A stretch of 64,000 bases of DNA from Phycisphaerales bacterium (GTDB lineage Bacteria > Planctomycetota > Phycisphaerae > Tepidisphaerales > Tepidisphaeraceae): positions 1 to 64,000 of the forward strand of contig JADLBV010000026.1 in assembly GCA_020847545.1 (NCBI GenBank), read 5' to 3'. Shown one piece after another: positions 34,038-42,635 of the stretch (position 1 is its first letter; every line of letters begins with the position of its first letter). The notes under the pieces were generated by a model. That model ran no database searches. It was not told where the DNA came from and saw only the letters and a list, made by a program, of their open reading frames with translations. Made by a program: the position numbers and the translations under genes.

Positions 34038-34164
34038 TGGAATCGTAGCATTCTGTTGGAAAGACGAACTATGGCGCGTCCAAACGAGAAGAACGATGAA
34101 GGAAATTCGCACGTCCAGTCCGAAAATTGGCGGGTTGATGGAGGATGTCGGGGGAGTGTGGTGG

Positions 34165-34953
34165 TCAGTCCCCACCTTCATTCACCACCAGCGCCCTTGG
34201 CGGTGAATCGATCAATCCATACCCCGCCGTCCTGGCATGAAACCGTCGGATCGCCTCCAGTTCACGCGGCCCAATCCCAAATTGCAGGTGCTCAGTCAGA
34301 TATTTCCGCGCCACATCGGCCGGCCAGCGATATGGCCCGGCGTGTGTGTTGATAATCCGCTCCACATTTTGCATCCCCCGCTCGCGCGCATCGTTCAATA
34401 TCGCGGGTAAATCACCAAGATTAACATCCGATCTTCCCATCCAGACCGCAAATACAAACGGCAGCCCCGTCATCCGTTTCCACGCCTCTCCCAAATCCAG
34501 TTGATGATCAAACCCGATCGGCCGATCCGCGATTACCTTGTCCCCGATCAACAACCGAGCCCCCGCATCGGACTTGTGATCCAGCGGCACAAACTCCGGC
34601 CGCACTCCATACAAATCCCCCAGCACCACCCGCGCCAACGCCACGCTGGTATGGCTGTCGGTGTCACAGGCCAGCGTCTCGATTTGCTCAATCGGACCAC
34701 GACTGAAAATCCGCACCGTCAACGTCGGCCCATCGCTGCCGATCCCACCCGATGGAATCACCCGCAACCCCTCCATCCGCTGATAATCAATCACCGGCAA
34801 CAACGCCACATCAAATTCACTCTCCCTCAACCCCTCCAACAGCCGCGACGGAATCCGCAAATGCAGCGACACCCGATCATCCGACTCCAAACCATAAATC
34901 AACGGCTTGGCATTCAAATAACTGACACTGCCGATCTGATACTTCCTGGTCAT
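34165..34953 (-). CDS. mqnA: Chorismate dehydratase of the futalosine menaquinone pathway
   Basis: 262 residues from ATG 34953; GTG 34962 is an alternative start. The family pattern is clear: KYQIGSVSYLNAKPLIYGL at the start, FDVALLPVIDYQR, LACDTDSHTSVALARVVL, and ADRPIGFDHQLDLGEAWKRMTGLPFVFAVW. MqnA makes 3-enolpyruvoyl-benzoate from chorismate, the first step towards menaquinone. Its partners MqnB-MqnE are not in the window. The ABC-type two-lobe fold explains the likeness to solute-binding proteins. Confidence 0.92.
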   Translation of the reverse strand: MTRKYQIGSVSYLNAKPLIYGLESDDRVSLHLRIPSRLLEGLRESEFDVALLPVIDYQRMEGLRVIPSGGIGSDGPTLTVRIFSRGPIEQIETLACDTDSHTSVALARVVLGDLYGVRPEFVPLDHKSDAGARLLIGDKVIADRPIGFDHQLDLGEAWKRMTGLPFVFAVWMGRSDVNLGDLPAILNDARERGMQNVERIINTHAGPYRWPADVARKYLTEHLQFGIGPRELEAIRRFHARTAGYGLIDSPPRALVVNEGGD

Positions 34954-34989
34954 GGTATTCACTTAAAATGGTACGCGAAAAACTTCATC

Positions 34990-36090
34990 CTATCGGTTCA
35001 ACAACGGCGCCAACCGCTTAAACCGCTTCTCAATCCGATCCTTCAGCAGTCGATGTCCCGGCTCATATTCATGCCCCATCCGCGCCAGATGAACAAACAG
35101 TTTCACCATGTTCTTCCAATCGGATATATCCACATATTCCGCCCCCAACCTCTTTTTGGCCCGATCCATGTTGTGATAATTCCCAAGCGCCACGCAGATC
35201 GAAACGGCCATGTATCCATAAATATCATACACCGTCGCCTCGCACGTCCCACCCGGCATCAACGCCCGTTGAAATCTGAACGTTGAATCCTTCTTCGCCA
35301 AAGCCTCCGCCTGATGGGTCATAAAATAACTCAGGCTTGAATTAAAGACGCTCGACTTGTCCCCGATGCGGATAATCGCCCCCGCCCCCTGCGGGGCATG
35401 GGGTTGCTCGGCCGATGTTTCAATCGCGATCACCCGATCGGTCTTTCTCAGCAGCACCGGCCGTTTCACCGCCGCCACCGCCCCGATAAACCCCTCCTCC
35501 TCGGCGCGGGTCAACAACACCGCCACCGGGCTTTTGGCCGGCCGGCGCAACAGCTCATCCAGCATCGCCAACGCCCCCGCCGCCCCGGCCAGATCATCAC
35601 AACACCGGCTATAAAACCGTTTCCCACGCACCCGCCCTTCCCCCAGATCAAACATCCCCGGCGCCCCGGCCGCCACCGGTTTGCTGACCCTCACCCTCAC
35701 CTTCGACGGAACCGTCAATTTGTCATACTCATCGGCCGTCGTTTCGATCACCCGCCCCGGCACCTCCTCCCATCCCTTGGCGGCCGAATTAAAAAACCGC
35801 ACCTTTGCCCCCTTCACATAATCAATCTGCACCCACCCCCGAAAATCCGCCTCCAACACCCCCTTTTCCACCATCCGCCCCGCAACCATCCCCGGATGAT
35901 CCATATGTGCCGTAAACACCCACCTCGGCAACCGACTTTGCGAACGCATCTCAATCAACAAATTCCCCACCCCATCCCGCCGCAGCCGCAACTTCGGCCG
36001 GGTCTTCACAAACTCCTCCACAAACCGCACCACAAACCCCTCCGCAAACGGCGCGGTGGGAATCGAACACAACGATTGCAAAATTTTCAT
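34990..36090 (-). CDS. M42/M28-like metallo-aminopeptidase
   Basis: 366 residues from ATG 36090; the frame extends to 36123. Metal and catalytic residues read in order: FTAHMDHPG (His and Asp), CCDDLAGAAGAL (bridging Asp), LLTRAEEEGFIGA (general-base Glu and metal Glu), IAIETS, and a late His in GNYHNMD. The order and spacing fit the dinuclear-metal M42/M28 clan, cytoplasmic peptide trimming. It lies 36 nt from mqnA on the same strand, with no functional link visible. Confidence 0.8.
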   Translation of the reverse strand: MKILQSLCSIPTAPFAEGFVVRFVEEFVKTRPKLRLRRDGVGNLLIEMRSQSRLPRWVFTAHMDHPGMVAGRMVEKGVLEADFRGWVQIDYVKGAKVRFFNSAAKGWEEVPGRVIETTADEYDKLTVPSKVRVRVSKPVAAGAPGMFDLGEGRVRGKRFYSRCCDDLAGAAGALAMLDELLRRPAKSPVAVLLTRAEEEGFIGAVAAVKRPVLLRKTDRVIAIETSAEQPHAPQGAGAIIRIGDKSSVFNSSLSYFMTHQAEALAKKDSTFRFQRALMPGGTCEATVYDIYGYMAVSICVALGNYHNMDRAKKRLGAEYVDISDWKNMVKLFVHLARMGHEYEPGHRLLKDRIEKRFKRLAPLLNR

Positions 36091-36136
36091 GGGAGCGGGA
36101 TTGTACCGCACACAACCATCCATGCCATCGGTTGAA

Positions 36137-36940
36137 TTACCCCTTCACCGCCCCGCCACTCAATCCCGCGACAAAATCACGTTGTAAAATCAAAAACAAC
36201 GTCGCCGCCGGCAATACACCCACCAGCGTCGCCGCCATTAGCAACCCCTGATTCGCCTGGTATCCCGGCAGCGCGCTCAAATTCGCCAAGCCGATCGGCA
36301 ATGTATATTTGCCCTGATCCTGTAAAATGATCTGCGGCCACAAAAACGCATTCCATGCCGAAATAAAACTCATCAACGTAAACGCGCCAGCCATCGGTCC
36401 CACCATCGGCATCGCCACACCCCACCACAACCGAAATTCGCCGCACCCATCCATCCTGCCGGCCGACAACAACTCATCCGGAACCGCCATCATCGCCTGA
36501 CGAAAGAGGAGCATCCCGAAGACGCTCACACCCCCCGGCACAATCAACGCCGCGAAACTGTCAATCCACCCGATCCGAACCATCAATTCATAACTGCCCG
36601 GCAATAACACCTGCGGCGGCAACAGCAGCGCGCCAACCAATACAACCTGCGCCAACCCCTTGCCGGCGAATCGAAACTTCGCCAGCGCATAACCACCCAA
36701 TGCGCTCAACATCACCACCAGCACCGCGTAGGAACATGACACAAACAGCGAATTGACCAGCCACCTCCCCATCGGCTCATCCGCCATTAAAATCCTGAAA
36801 TTCTCCAGCGTCCATTTCCCTCCAGGCAACCCTCCAAACGCCATCCCCACCATCCACGCCAACGGCAACACCGCCACCCCCGCCAGTCCCCACACCAGCA
36901 GGTTCAAACCCAATCCTGAAACGACTCCCCGCCGGCTCAT
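36137..36940 (-). CDS. Sugar ABC transporter permease (MalG/UgpE type)
   Basis: 267 residues from ATG 36940; the frame is open to 37018, but this ATG overlaps the upstream stop by 4 nt (ATGA), showing coupled translation. Six transmembrane helices. The cytoplasmic EAA-type loop PDELLSAGRMDGCGEFRLWWG contacts the ATPase. Together with the next two genes it forms a carbohydrate importer (CUT1-like). No dedicated ATPase gene is nearby, so a shared MsmX-like ATPase elsewhere is likely. Confidence 0.9.
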   Translation of the reverse strand: MSRRGVVSGLGLNLLVWGLAGVAVLPLAWMVGMAFGGLPGGKWTLENFRILMADEPMGRWLVNSLFVSCSYAVLVVMLSALGGYALAKFRFAGKGLAQVVLVGALLLPPQVLLPGSYELMVRIGWIDSFAALIVPGGVSVFGMLLFRQAMMAVPDELLSAGRMDGCGEFRLWWGVAMPMVGPMAGAFTLMSFISAWNAFLWPQIILQDQGKYTLPIGLANLSALPGYQANQGLLMAATLVGVLPAATLFLILQRDFVAGLSGGAVKG

Positions 36941-37839
36941 CGACGCTCCTCCCTCATCAACCCCGTGGATCGCAGATACAACACCGAAAACACGCCGATT
37001 AGCGCCACCAGCGCCCAACCAATCGCCGATGCGTAACCCAGGTCACCCACCTCAAAACCGGTGATGAACAGATACATCACCACCGTCAGCCCGGCCGAAT
37101 TGGGGCCGCTGCCGCCAAACAGAACGTACGGCAATTCAAAAAGTTGCAACCCCCCAATCGCCCCCACCAGCACCAGAAACCACAACACCGGCCTGATTCC
37201 CGGCAATGTCACATGCACCAGCCTCCCCCATCCATTGGCCCCATCCACCGCGGCCGCCTCATACAACTGCTGATCCACCCCCTGCAATGCCGCCAGCAGA
37301 TAAACCATCCCATACCCGCTCATCAGCCACAGCGCCGCGATCCACATCGACACCATCGACCAGCGCGGATCGGTCAAAAACCCGATCGGCTCGGACACAA
37401 TTCCACCCTCCATCAGCATCCGATTGACCAACCCACCCCTTCCACCCAGCAACATCACAAAGATCACCGCCACAAAGACCTGTCCCACCAGATAGGTTGA
37501 GAAAAAGGCCGTCCGAAATAGATTTTTCAACCACACCCGCCGATGGTTCAACAGCAATGCCAATCCCAGCGCCAATGGCAATTCCAACGCCACAAACCCG
37601 GCAGTGAATAGCACCGTATTCACAACCGCCCACCAGAAATAACGATCCCGCAACAAGAACGAATAATTGGCCAGCCCCACAAACACTTCATTGTTCGGCC
37701 CGGCCGACTTGTAAAAGCTCAACACCGCGCTGCGCGCCAGCGGATAAGCCAGAAAAACCACAAACAACACCCCCGCCGGCGCCAAAAACAGATAGGGTGT
37801 GCAATGACGACGCCATTTCCATCCGCCGATTCCGCTCAT
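36937..37839 (-). CDS. Sugar ABC transporter permease (MalF/UgpA type)
   Basis: 300 residues from ATG 37839, which overlaps the stop of the binding-protein gene by 4 nt. Six transmembrane helices after an N-terminal basic segment (GGWKWRRHCTPYLFLAPA). The EAA-type motif is QLYEAAAVDGANGWGRLVHVTLPGI. It pairs with the MalG-type permease to make the translocation pore. Substrate is not indicated by the sequence. Confidence 0.91.
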   Translation of the reverse strand: MSGIGGWKWRRHCTPYLFLAPAGVLFVVFLAYPLARSAVLSFYKSAGPNNEVFVGLANYSFLLRDRYFWWAVVNTVLFTAGFVALELPLALGLALLLNHRRVWLKNLFRTAFFSTYLVGQVFVAVIFVMLLGGRGGLVNRMLMEGGIVSEPIGFLTDPRWSMVSMWIAALWLMSGYGMVYLLAALQGVDQQLYEAAAVDGANGWGRLVHVTLPGIRPVLWFLVLVGAIGGLQLFELPYVLFGGSGPNSAGLTVVMYLFITGFEVGDLGYASAIGWALVALIGVFSVLYLRSTGLMREERR

Positions 37840-39206
37840 GATGGAAATTCCCCAAACCGAATCTGTTCCCGCAACCGCCCTGCCGCCTCTGAGAGCCAAA
37901 CACGCACCTTCTCCTCCAACCCATCTGTTCGCCCAGCCTCCACCTCGCGAACCGTTCGATTCAACACGGCCGACAGATGCGCCGATGCTAGCACCGCATA
38001 CGGACTGCTATACGATGGCGGGATCTGGCCGGCCAGTTGAACGTACAACTCCTCGATTTTCTGCCCTCCAAAATACGCATCAGGCCGATGATATGCCGAA
38101 TTTTCCCACGCCCCCTTCAATGGCGGCAAAATATCACTGGTCCGCCTCCTTACCTCCAGCGCCTGGGGCGAAAATTGCAAAAACCGTAACAATTCCCACG
38201 CCCCTTTCGTATCCGCACTGTTTTTAACGATCCCCATCATCGTCCCACCCCATGTCGCGGTGGGCGCATCGTTCGCCTCAAATCGTGGCAACGGCATCAT
38301 CGCCATCTTTCCCGCCAGTTCGGGGGCGAATTCACGCAAATAATCCACCCGCCAATCCGGCATCAACAACGAACACAATTCCCCCCTCGCCAGATCACGC
38401 GCGAACCCCACCTCACCGGCGGACGCATCCTCGCCGATCTTCCCCGGACCGGCCACCAGTTGGGCATAAAACAGGACCGTCCGCGCCACGCCGGCCTCAT
38501 CCAGATGCACCGAATTTCCCGCCCCAAGCGGATGAATCCGCCGCTGCTGCAACATCATCCGCAAAATGTCGGCCGACGACTGTGGCAATTCCATCGCCCA
38601 CCGCCGGCTGATCCCGCGATCCCGCCAATACCGCTGAAACCGCAACCCCATCTTATGAAATTCAACCCACGTTTTCGCACTGGCCAGATCAATACCAGCC
38701 TCATCAAACAAATCCTTGCGATACACCAAACTGACGGGGTGAACATCATGCGGCACACCAAAAAGCACCCCGTTTTTGGTCCATGGCGCAAGCCGCCACG
38801 GCACGATCTGATCCAACAATCCACTCTGTTGTAGATAACCATTCAAAGGCAGCAAACCGACCCGATCCATTGGAGCGCGGAAATATTTCCCAATCGATCC
38901 GATCTCAATCTCCACCAAGTCCGGAACATCACGGCCATTGGAATGGATCAACGATAACAATCGCACATCCAGCGCATTGGCCGACAACAGCCGCACATCC
39001 ACCCGCTTGCCGGTCAGCAATTCATACTGCTCCACCAACGACGGCCGGCCGTCAATTCGGTCGCGGTACATTCGCGCGTGTTCCGGCGCGAATGTCCAAA
39101 CCGTCAGATCGGTCGGGCGGGACTCAGGGCGAACCATCACCAACAAACCCGTAACGATCGCCAACAACCCCATCAGCGCAATCGGTTTGGGTAAAAAAAA
39201 GTTCAT
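37836..39206 (-). CDS. ABC transporter sugar-binding protein (family 1)
   Basis: 456 residues with an N-terminal hydrophobic helix (ALMGLLAIVTGLLVMV) acting as signal or anchor. There is no lipobox Cys. The two-lobe fold is suggested by LTVWTFAPEHARMY, PDLVEIEIGSIGKYF, GVPHDVHPVSLVYRKDLFDEAGI and WGGTMMGIVKNSADTKGAWELL, the last being typical of family 1 binding proteins. First gene of a three-gene importer operon. Its promoter lies between it and the divergent Fur-like gene (39207-39286). Confidence 0.9.
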   Translation of the reverse strand: MNFFLPKPIALMGLLAIVTGLLVMVRPESRPTDLTVWTFAPEHARMYRDRIDGRPSLVEQYELLTGKRVDVRLLSANALDVRLLSLIHSNGRDVPDLVEIEIGSIGKYFRAPMDRVGLLPLNGYLQQSGLLDQIVPWRLAPWTKNGVLFGVPHDVHPVSLVYRKDLFDEAGIDLASAKTWVEFHKMGLRFQRYWRDRGISRRWAMELPQSSADILRMMLQQRRIHPLGAGNSVHLDEAGVARTVLFYAQLVAGPGKIGEDASAGEVGFARDLARGELCSLLMPDWRVDYLREFAPELAGKMAMMPLPRFEANDAPTATWGGTMMGIVKNSADTKGAWELLRFLQFSPQALEVRRRTSDILPPLKGAWENSAYHRPDAYFGGQKIEELYVQLAGQIPPSYSSPYAVLASAHLSAVLNRTVREVEAGRTDGLEEKVRVWLSEAAGRLREQIRFGEFPS

Positions 39207-39286
39207 GCGGATGAAGGATTGTGGTGCTGTAATTCACGCAATGCAAACTTGACCCCATCCATCGGAGGGTTAGACTCAATCAATAG

Positions 39287-39808
39287 ATGAGCCAAGGCAC
39301 AAATATACTGCCAAGCCTGCCGAGGATCAGTGCCCGCGCCCGCAAGCAGGCGCTGCCGTACGAACCGGTCTGCGCGATCTTCCGGCGATACCTGCACCTT
39401 GAAAAACTCAAATTCACCCCCGAACGGGCGATGATTCTGGATGCGGTATTGCGCAAGACTGGATTATTTGAGGCCGAACAACTGGTCGATGATCTCAAAC
39501 AGCTCGGCCACCGCGCCAGCCGGGCCACTGTTTACCGCACCCTGAGCCATTTACAGGATGCGGGGATTCTCAAACAGGTGTTTTTCGACAACAAGCAGTC
39601 CTATTATGAAGTGATCGCCGGCCGACAGACCTATGACTACCTGATCTGCGTCTGTTCCGGAAAAGTGATTGAATTCAACAGTGATAAATTGCGTAAACTT
39701 CGCGATGAAATCTGCCGTGAACATGGGTTTGAACCCGTGTCGCACCAGTTTCATATTTTTGGATTGTGTCCCGAAGCCAGGGAGAAGGCCAAGGAATCAA
39801 AGTCCTAG
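39287..39808 (+). CDS. Fur-family regulator lacking the canonical metal-binding histidines
   Basis: 173 residues. The winged helix is intact (FTPERAMILDAVLRKTGLFEAEQL, HRASRATVYRTLSHLQDAGIL). In the dimerisation domain the usual HHDHLIC reads TYDYLIC (115-121), so three metal-site His are lost. The upstream His before AE(E/Q)L is replaced by Phe/Leu. The paired CxxC is broken (C121, C123, then Ser), and no second CxxC exists near the C terminus. E108, D117, E129 and H153 remain. DNA binding therefore looks possible while metal sensing is probably changed or lost. It is divergent from the sugar importer operon. Confidence 0.85.
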   Translation: MSQGTNILPSLPRISARARKQALPYEPVCAIFRRYLHLEKLKFTPERAMILDAVLRKTGLFEAEQLVDDLKQLGHRASRATVYRTLSHLQDAGILKQVFFDNKQSYYEVIAGRQTYDYLICVCSGKVIEFNSDKLRKLRDEICREHGFEPVSHQFHIFGLCPEAREKAKESKS

Positions 39809-39924
39809 CACAACGCCATGTAGGTGGCCAATGCCAGGATGGCGATTCGGATTTTTTTGTCCCAAAACAACGGATTGTTCAGCAATGCGAGCATAACCGA
39901 CTCCAACGACTCTTGTCCCCAGCG
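39805..39924 (-). other. Possible remnant of a small membrane protein
   Basis: The minus strand from 39924 reads TLFHRWGQESLESVMLALLN, then NPLFWDKKIRIAILALATYMALC and a stop at 39805-39807. This resembles the end of a small membrane protein. No good start exists: in-frame TAA TAA precede it at about 39934-39939. It may be a degenerate gene or chance. The rest of 39809-40175 (367 nt) shows no clear gene; a weak TTGACG..TAACGC promoter-like pair lies near 40083-40112, upstream of the AraC gene. Confidence 0.25.
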
Positions 39925-40175
39925 ATGAAACAAGGTCCATGCCAGAAATTATTAAAGTGCGGAGACTACCGATGCCGAGCGACAGGACCAAGAAAAATCT
40001 CAAACTGTTGAATTCACCCATGTCCGATTATGCGGAATGTTGCTTATTTGCACCATTTCGACCCAATTCCATGCCTATTATGTTGACGTGACGCCACAAA
40101 AGTGAATAACGCAGGAATTGGTAACCAAGGCGTTTTTTTACCAACAACAATGGATTTTACATCGTAGTAATTAGT

Positions 40176-41381
40176 ATGACTCAAATCAGCACTCAACGAG
40201 AACCATATTCGCCCGCTCCATTGGCAACCAGCAATGTGGGTGGATTTTCGTATCCTCAGCATTTTGAACGACTTGAGCGGACTTTGCCCTATGCCGAGGC
40301 GTTGATCATCGCCAGCGTTCCACGAGGGGGTTTGCAGGTCACACAGGCCGCCCACGGCAACGAGGGATTGCTCCGCTCCTATGCCAGGGGAATGCACGCC
40401 GAAGACCGCCTGACTTGGCAAACCATCATTGGCGGCCAACCCCTGACCGGCCAGGATGCCTGCGGCAAGCAAGGGTTTGAAAACTGTCGATTTCGTCAGG
40501 AAGTTGTTATTTCATCAGGATTTGCGCATGTCGCCGCCGCCCGCATCCGCAATGTGATTTTGCCCGGATATGATGGGGCTTTGCAGGTGTATCGCAAAGC
40601 CGAACAGGGGCCATTTACCCCGGCCGATTTGCAGAAGCTGGCATCGGCGGCCAAAGAGATCGAGGCCGGCCTTGCCCGTGACCGCGAAGCCCGAACCGAG
40701 CGCAACCATGAAGCCACCCCCTCGTGGGCGCAGCGTCCCACGGCACGACAATTTGTCTTTGACCACGAAATAAACGAACTGCTGGGCAACGACCGACTCA
40801 ACCAGCTTGATGACCGACTGCGGCACCAGATACTCCAGCACGCCCGCCAGCAGCTTCAGCTTCTGGATGGGCAATCTACCATCGCGGATCGCTTGCAACT
40901 CCCTGATTCCCGGTCGGATTTGTGGACGTTTCGGGTGTCGGTCTACAAAAATTATCCCGCATTGTCGGATGGGCCGGTGATTTTCTTCTGTTTACAGCCG
41001 ACATGTGGTGAATGGGCGTTGATTCGGCCGGGGGATTTTCAGGCCGATGCGGACCTGGCACGGCTGGTTCCGTCGATGAAATACATGCGTGATGAGTTTC
41101 ATCGCGTGCCGACGCTTGATGAGATCGCCAAGCCGTCGCACCTCAGCCCGTATCATTTTCACCGGCAGTTTTCCGATCTGATTGGGCTGACCCCAAAGCA
41201 TTTCATGTTGGAATGCCAGATTCAAAAAGCCAAACAACAACTGGCGGGCGGCGACGCGGCGTTGCCGGAGATTTCCAAGTCGTGCGGGTTTTCGCACCAG
41301 AGTCATTTCACCAGCCGGTTCAAACAGGCCACCGGCCTGACCCCCACACGCTGGCGGCGAATGGTCGCTCAAAGTCGGTGA
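40176..41381 (+). CDS. AraC-family transcriptional regulator
   Basis: 401 residues. The last ~100 residues form the two helix-turn-helix AraC domain (TLDEIAKPSHLSPYHFHRQFSDLIGLTPKHFM, then EISKSCGFSHQSHFTSRFKQATGLTPTRWRR). The N-terminal part resembles a GAF-like sensor (around 50-170: LIIASVPRGGLQVTQAAHG and VAAARIRNVILPGYDGALQVYRKAEQGPF) with a linker and a further mixed domain. Ligand and targets are unknown. Confidence 0.9.
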   Translation: MTQISTQREPYSPAPLATSNVGGFSYPQHFERLERTLPYAEALIIASVPRGGLQVTQAAHGNEGLLRSYARGMHAEDRLTWQTIIGGQPLTGQDACGKQGFENCRFRQEVVISSGFAHVAAARIRNVILPGYDGALQVYRKAEQGPFTPADLQKLASAAKEIEAGLARDREARTERNHEATPSWAQRPTARQFVFDHEINELLGNDRLNQLDDRLRHQILQHARQQLQLLDGQSTIADRLQLPDSRSDLWTFRVSVYKNYPALSDGPVIFFCLQPTCGEWALIRPGDFQADADLARLVPSMKYMRDEFHRVPTLDEIAKPSHLSPYHFHRQFSDLIGLTPKHFMLECQIQKAKQQLAGGDAALPEISKSCGFSHQSHFTSRFKQATGLTPTRWRRMVAQSR

Positions 41382-41396
41382 TAATTGCAGTGAGAT

Positions 41397-41660
41397 TCAG
41401 GCCGGGTCGTACCCTTTGCCTCCCCAGGGGTGGCATCGGCCGATGCGTTTGAGGGCTTTCCATCCGCCGCGCCATGGGCCGTATTTGGCGATGGCGTCGA
41501 GGGCATACTGGCTGCATGTCGGATAATAGCGGCACTGTCCGCCCAAGATTCGGCTCAGGGTCACCCGGTAAAACAAGACCAGATGAATCATCAACCAACC
41601 GGCAAGCCGGCGGGCAAGCGATGATTTTCCATTGCTTTCAATTTTTGCTTCATCGGGCAT
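41397..41660 (-). CDS. yidD: Membrane protein insertion efficiency factor YidD
   Basis: 87 residues from ATG 41660 (GAGGG upstream); GTG 41672 is another start. Pattern is diagnostic: [51 protein letters not shown]. YidD is a small membrane-associated protein linked to YidC-mediated insertion. It lies apart from rnpA, oxaA/yidC and rpmH, unlike in many bacteria. Confidence 0.93.
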   Translation of the reverse strand: MPDEAKIESNGKSSLARRLAGWLMIHLVLFYRVTLSRILGGQCRYYPTCSQYALDAIAKYGPWRGGWKALKRIGRCHPWGGKGYDPA

Positions 41661-41705
41661 ACACGCCCTCACAAATCCGATACGATAAAATATTGCTCAA
41701 TCAAC

Positions 41706-42608
41706 ATGCGCCTTTGGTCCAACATACTCAAATGGATTCTATACTCCAGCGTCTTTGCGGGGCTATGCGCGCTGGGTTTGACGATGGCGACCGAAAGCCT
41801 GCTGCTGGAGACCAGTCCGTTCTCCAGTGCCGGCGGGCTGGCATGGGTTTCGCCGCTTCATCTGTTCGTATTCGCCAATACGATCCTGATTTACAACCTT
41901 CATTATGGAATCAAACAACTGCCGGCCGGCGTCAGCGACCGCGCCGACTGGTCGGCCAAACATCGCGCGGTCCATTACTGGCTGATCATCCTCAGCGCCA
42001 TCACCTCCGGGTTTTGCCTGATTTTTCTCAATGGCAAGATTTTTCTCGCCAGTTTGTTTCTGGGCATCCTGTCGCTGGCTTATTCACTACCCATCCTGCC
42101 ATTCATTGAAAAAAAACGACTCAAGGATTTCGGGCTGCTCAAGTTGTTGCTGCTCTGCTTTGTCTGGGCGTGTGTGACCACCTGGCTCCCCACGCTTCAG
42201 TGGGGCAGGGAATTGAAAAACTACGATGTGGAATTTCTGCTGCGGTTTTCACTCATGATGCCGCTGTGCATCGCCTTTGACATCCGCGACATGCGCATCG
42301 ACCGCCAAAACCGCATCTTCACCCTCCCCAACGTCATCGGCCTGACCAACGCCTATCGCCTGATCAACCTATCACTTCTTGTCATCATCACCCTGGCGAT
42401 ATGGCAGTATGTGCGATACCCCATCCCGCACCGGCTCATCAGCGCCATCGCCATCGCGTTGCTGATTAAAGTTATCATTCATTATTCCAAACGATACAAA
42501 AGCGACCGCTACCACCTGCTGGCCATCGACGGCGTCATGATCATCTATGCGATGTTGATTATCATGCCAATGACAGGTCTGATGCCGTGGGCCGGCACAG
42601 GCGGATAA
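41706..42608 (+). CDS. UbiA-like prenyltransferase family membrane protein
   Basis: 300 residues, eight to nine transmembrane helices. The second Asp-rich site of UbiA enzymes is present as FDIRDMRIDRQNRIFTLPNVIG. The first NDxxDxxxD site is not conserved; the region reads FANTILIYNLHYGIKQL. The protein therefore belongs to the fold but may have altered or lost prenyl-diphosphate binding at site 1. Possible products are menaquinone-related or other prenylated lipids. It is followed by the M24-like gene after 27 nt. Confidence 0.65.
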   Translation: MRLWSNILKWILYSSVFAGLCALGLTMATESLLLETSPFSSAGGLAWVSPLHLFVFANTILIYNLHYGIKQLPAGVSDRADWSAKHRAVHYWLIILSAITSGFCLIFLNGKIFLASLFLGILSLAYSLPILPFIEKKRLKDFGLLKLLLLCFVWACVTTWLPTLQWGRELKNYDVEFLLRFSLMMPLCIAFDIRDMRIDRQNRIFTLPNVIGLTNAYRLINLSLLVIITLAIWQYVRYPIPHRLISAIAIALLIKVIIHYSKRYKSDRYHLLAIDGVMIIYAMLIIMPMTGLMPWAGTGG

Positions 42609-42635
42609 GTCAAGATTTAATTTAGGAGCAATTTC

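Noticed and set aside
36137-39206. ROK operator in front of the sugar ABC importer
   Set aside because: The GTTTA-N5-TAAAC palindrome is absent from 39207-39286, so the importer is not shown to be in the same regulon.
39203-39397. 64-codon minus-strand frame touching the sugar-binding-protein start
   Set aside because: Overlaps the Fur-like gene antisense. The ATGA junction looks attractive, but the region must hold the divergent promoters.
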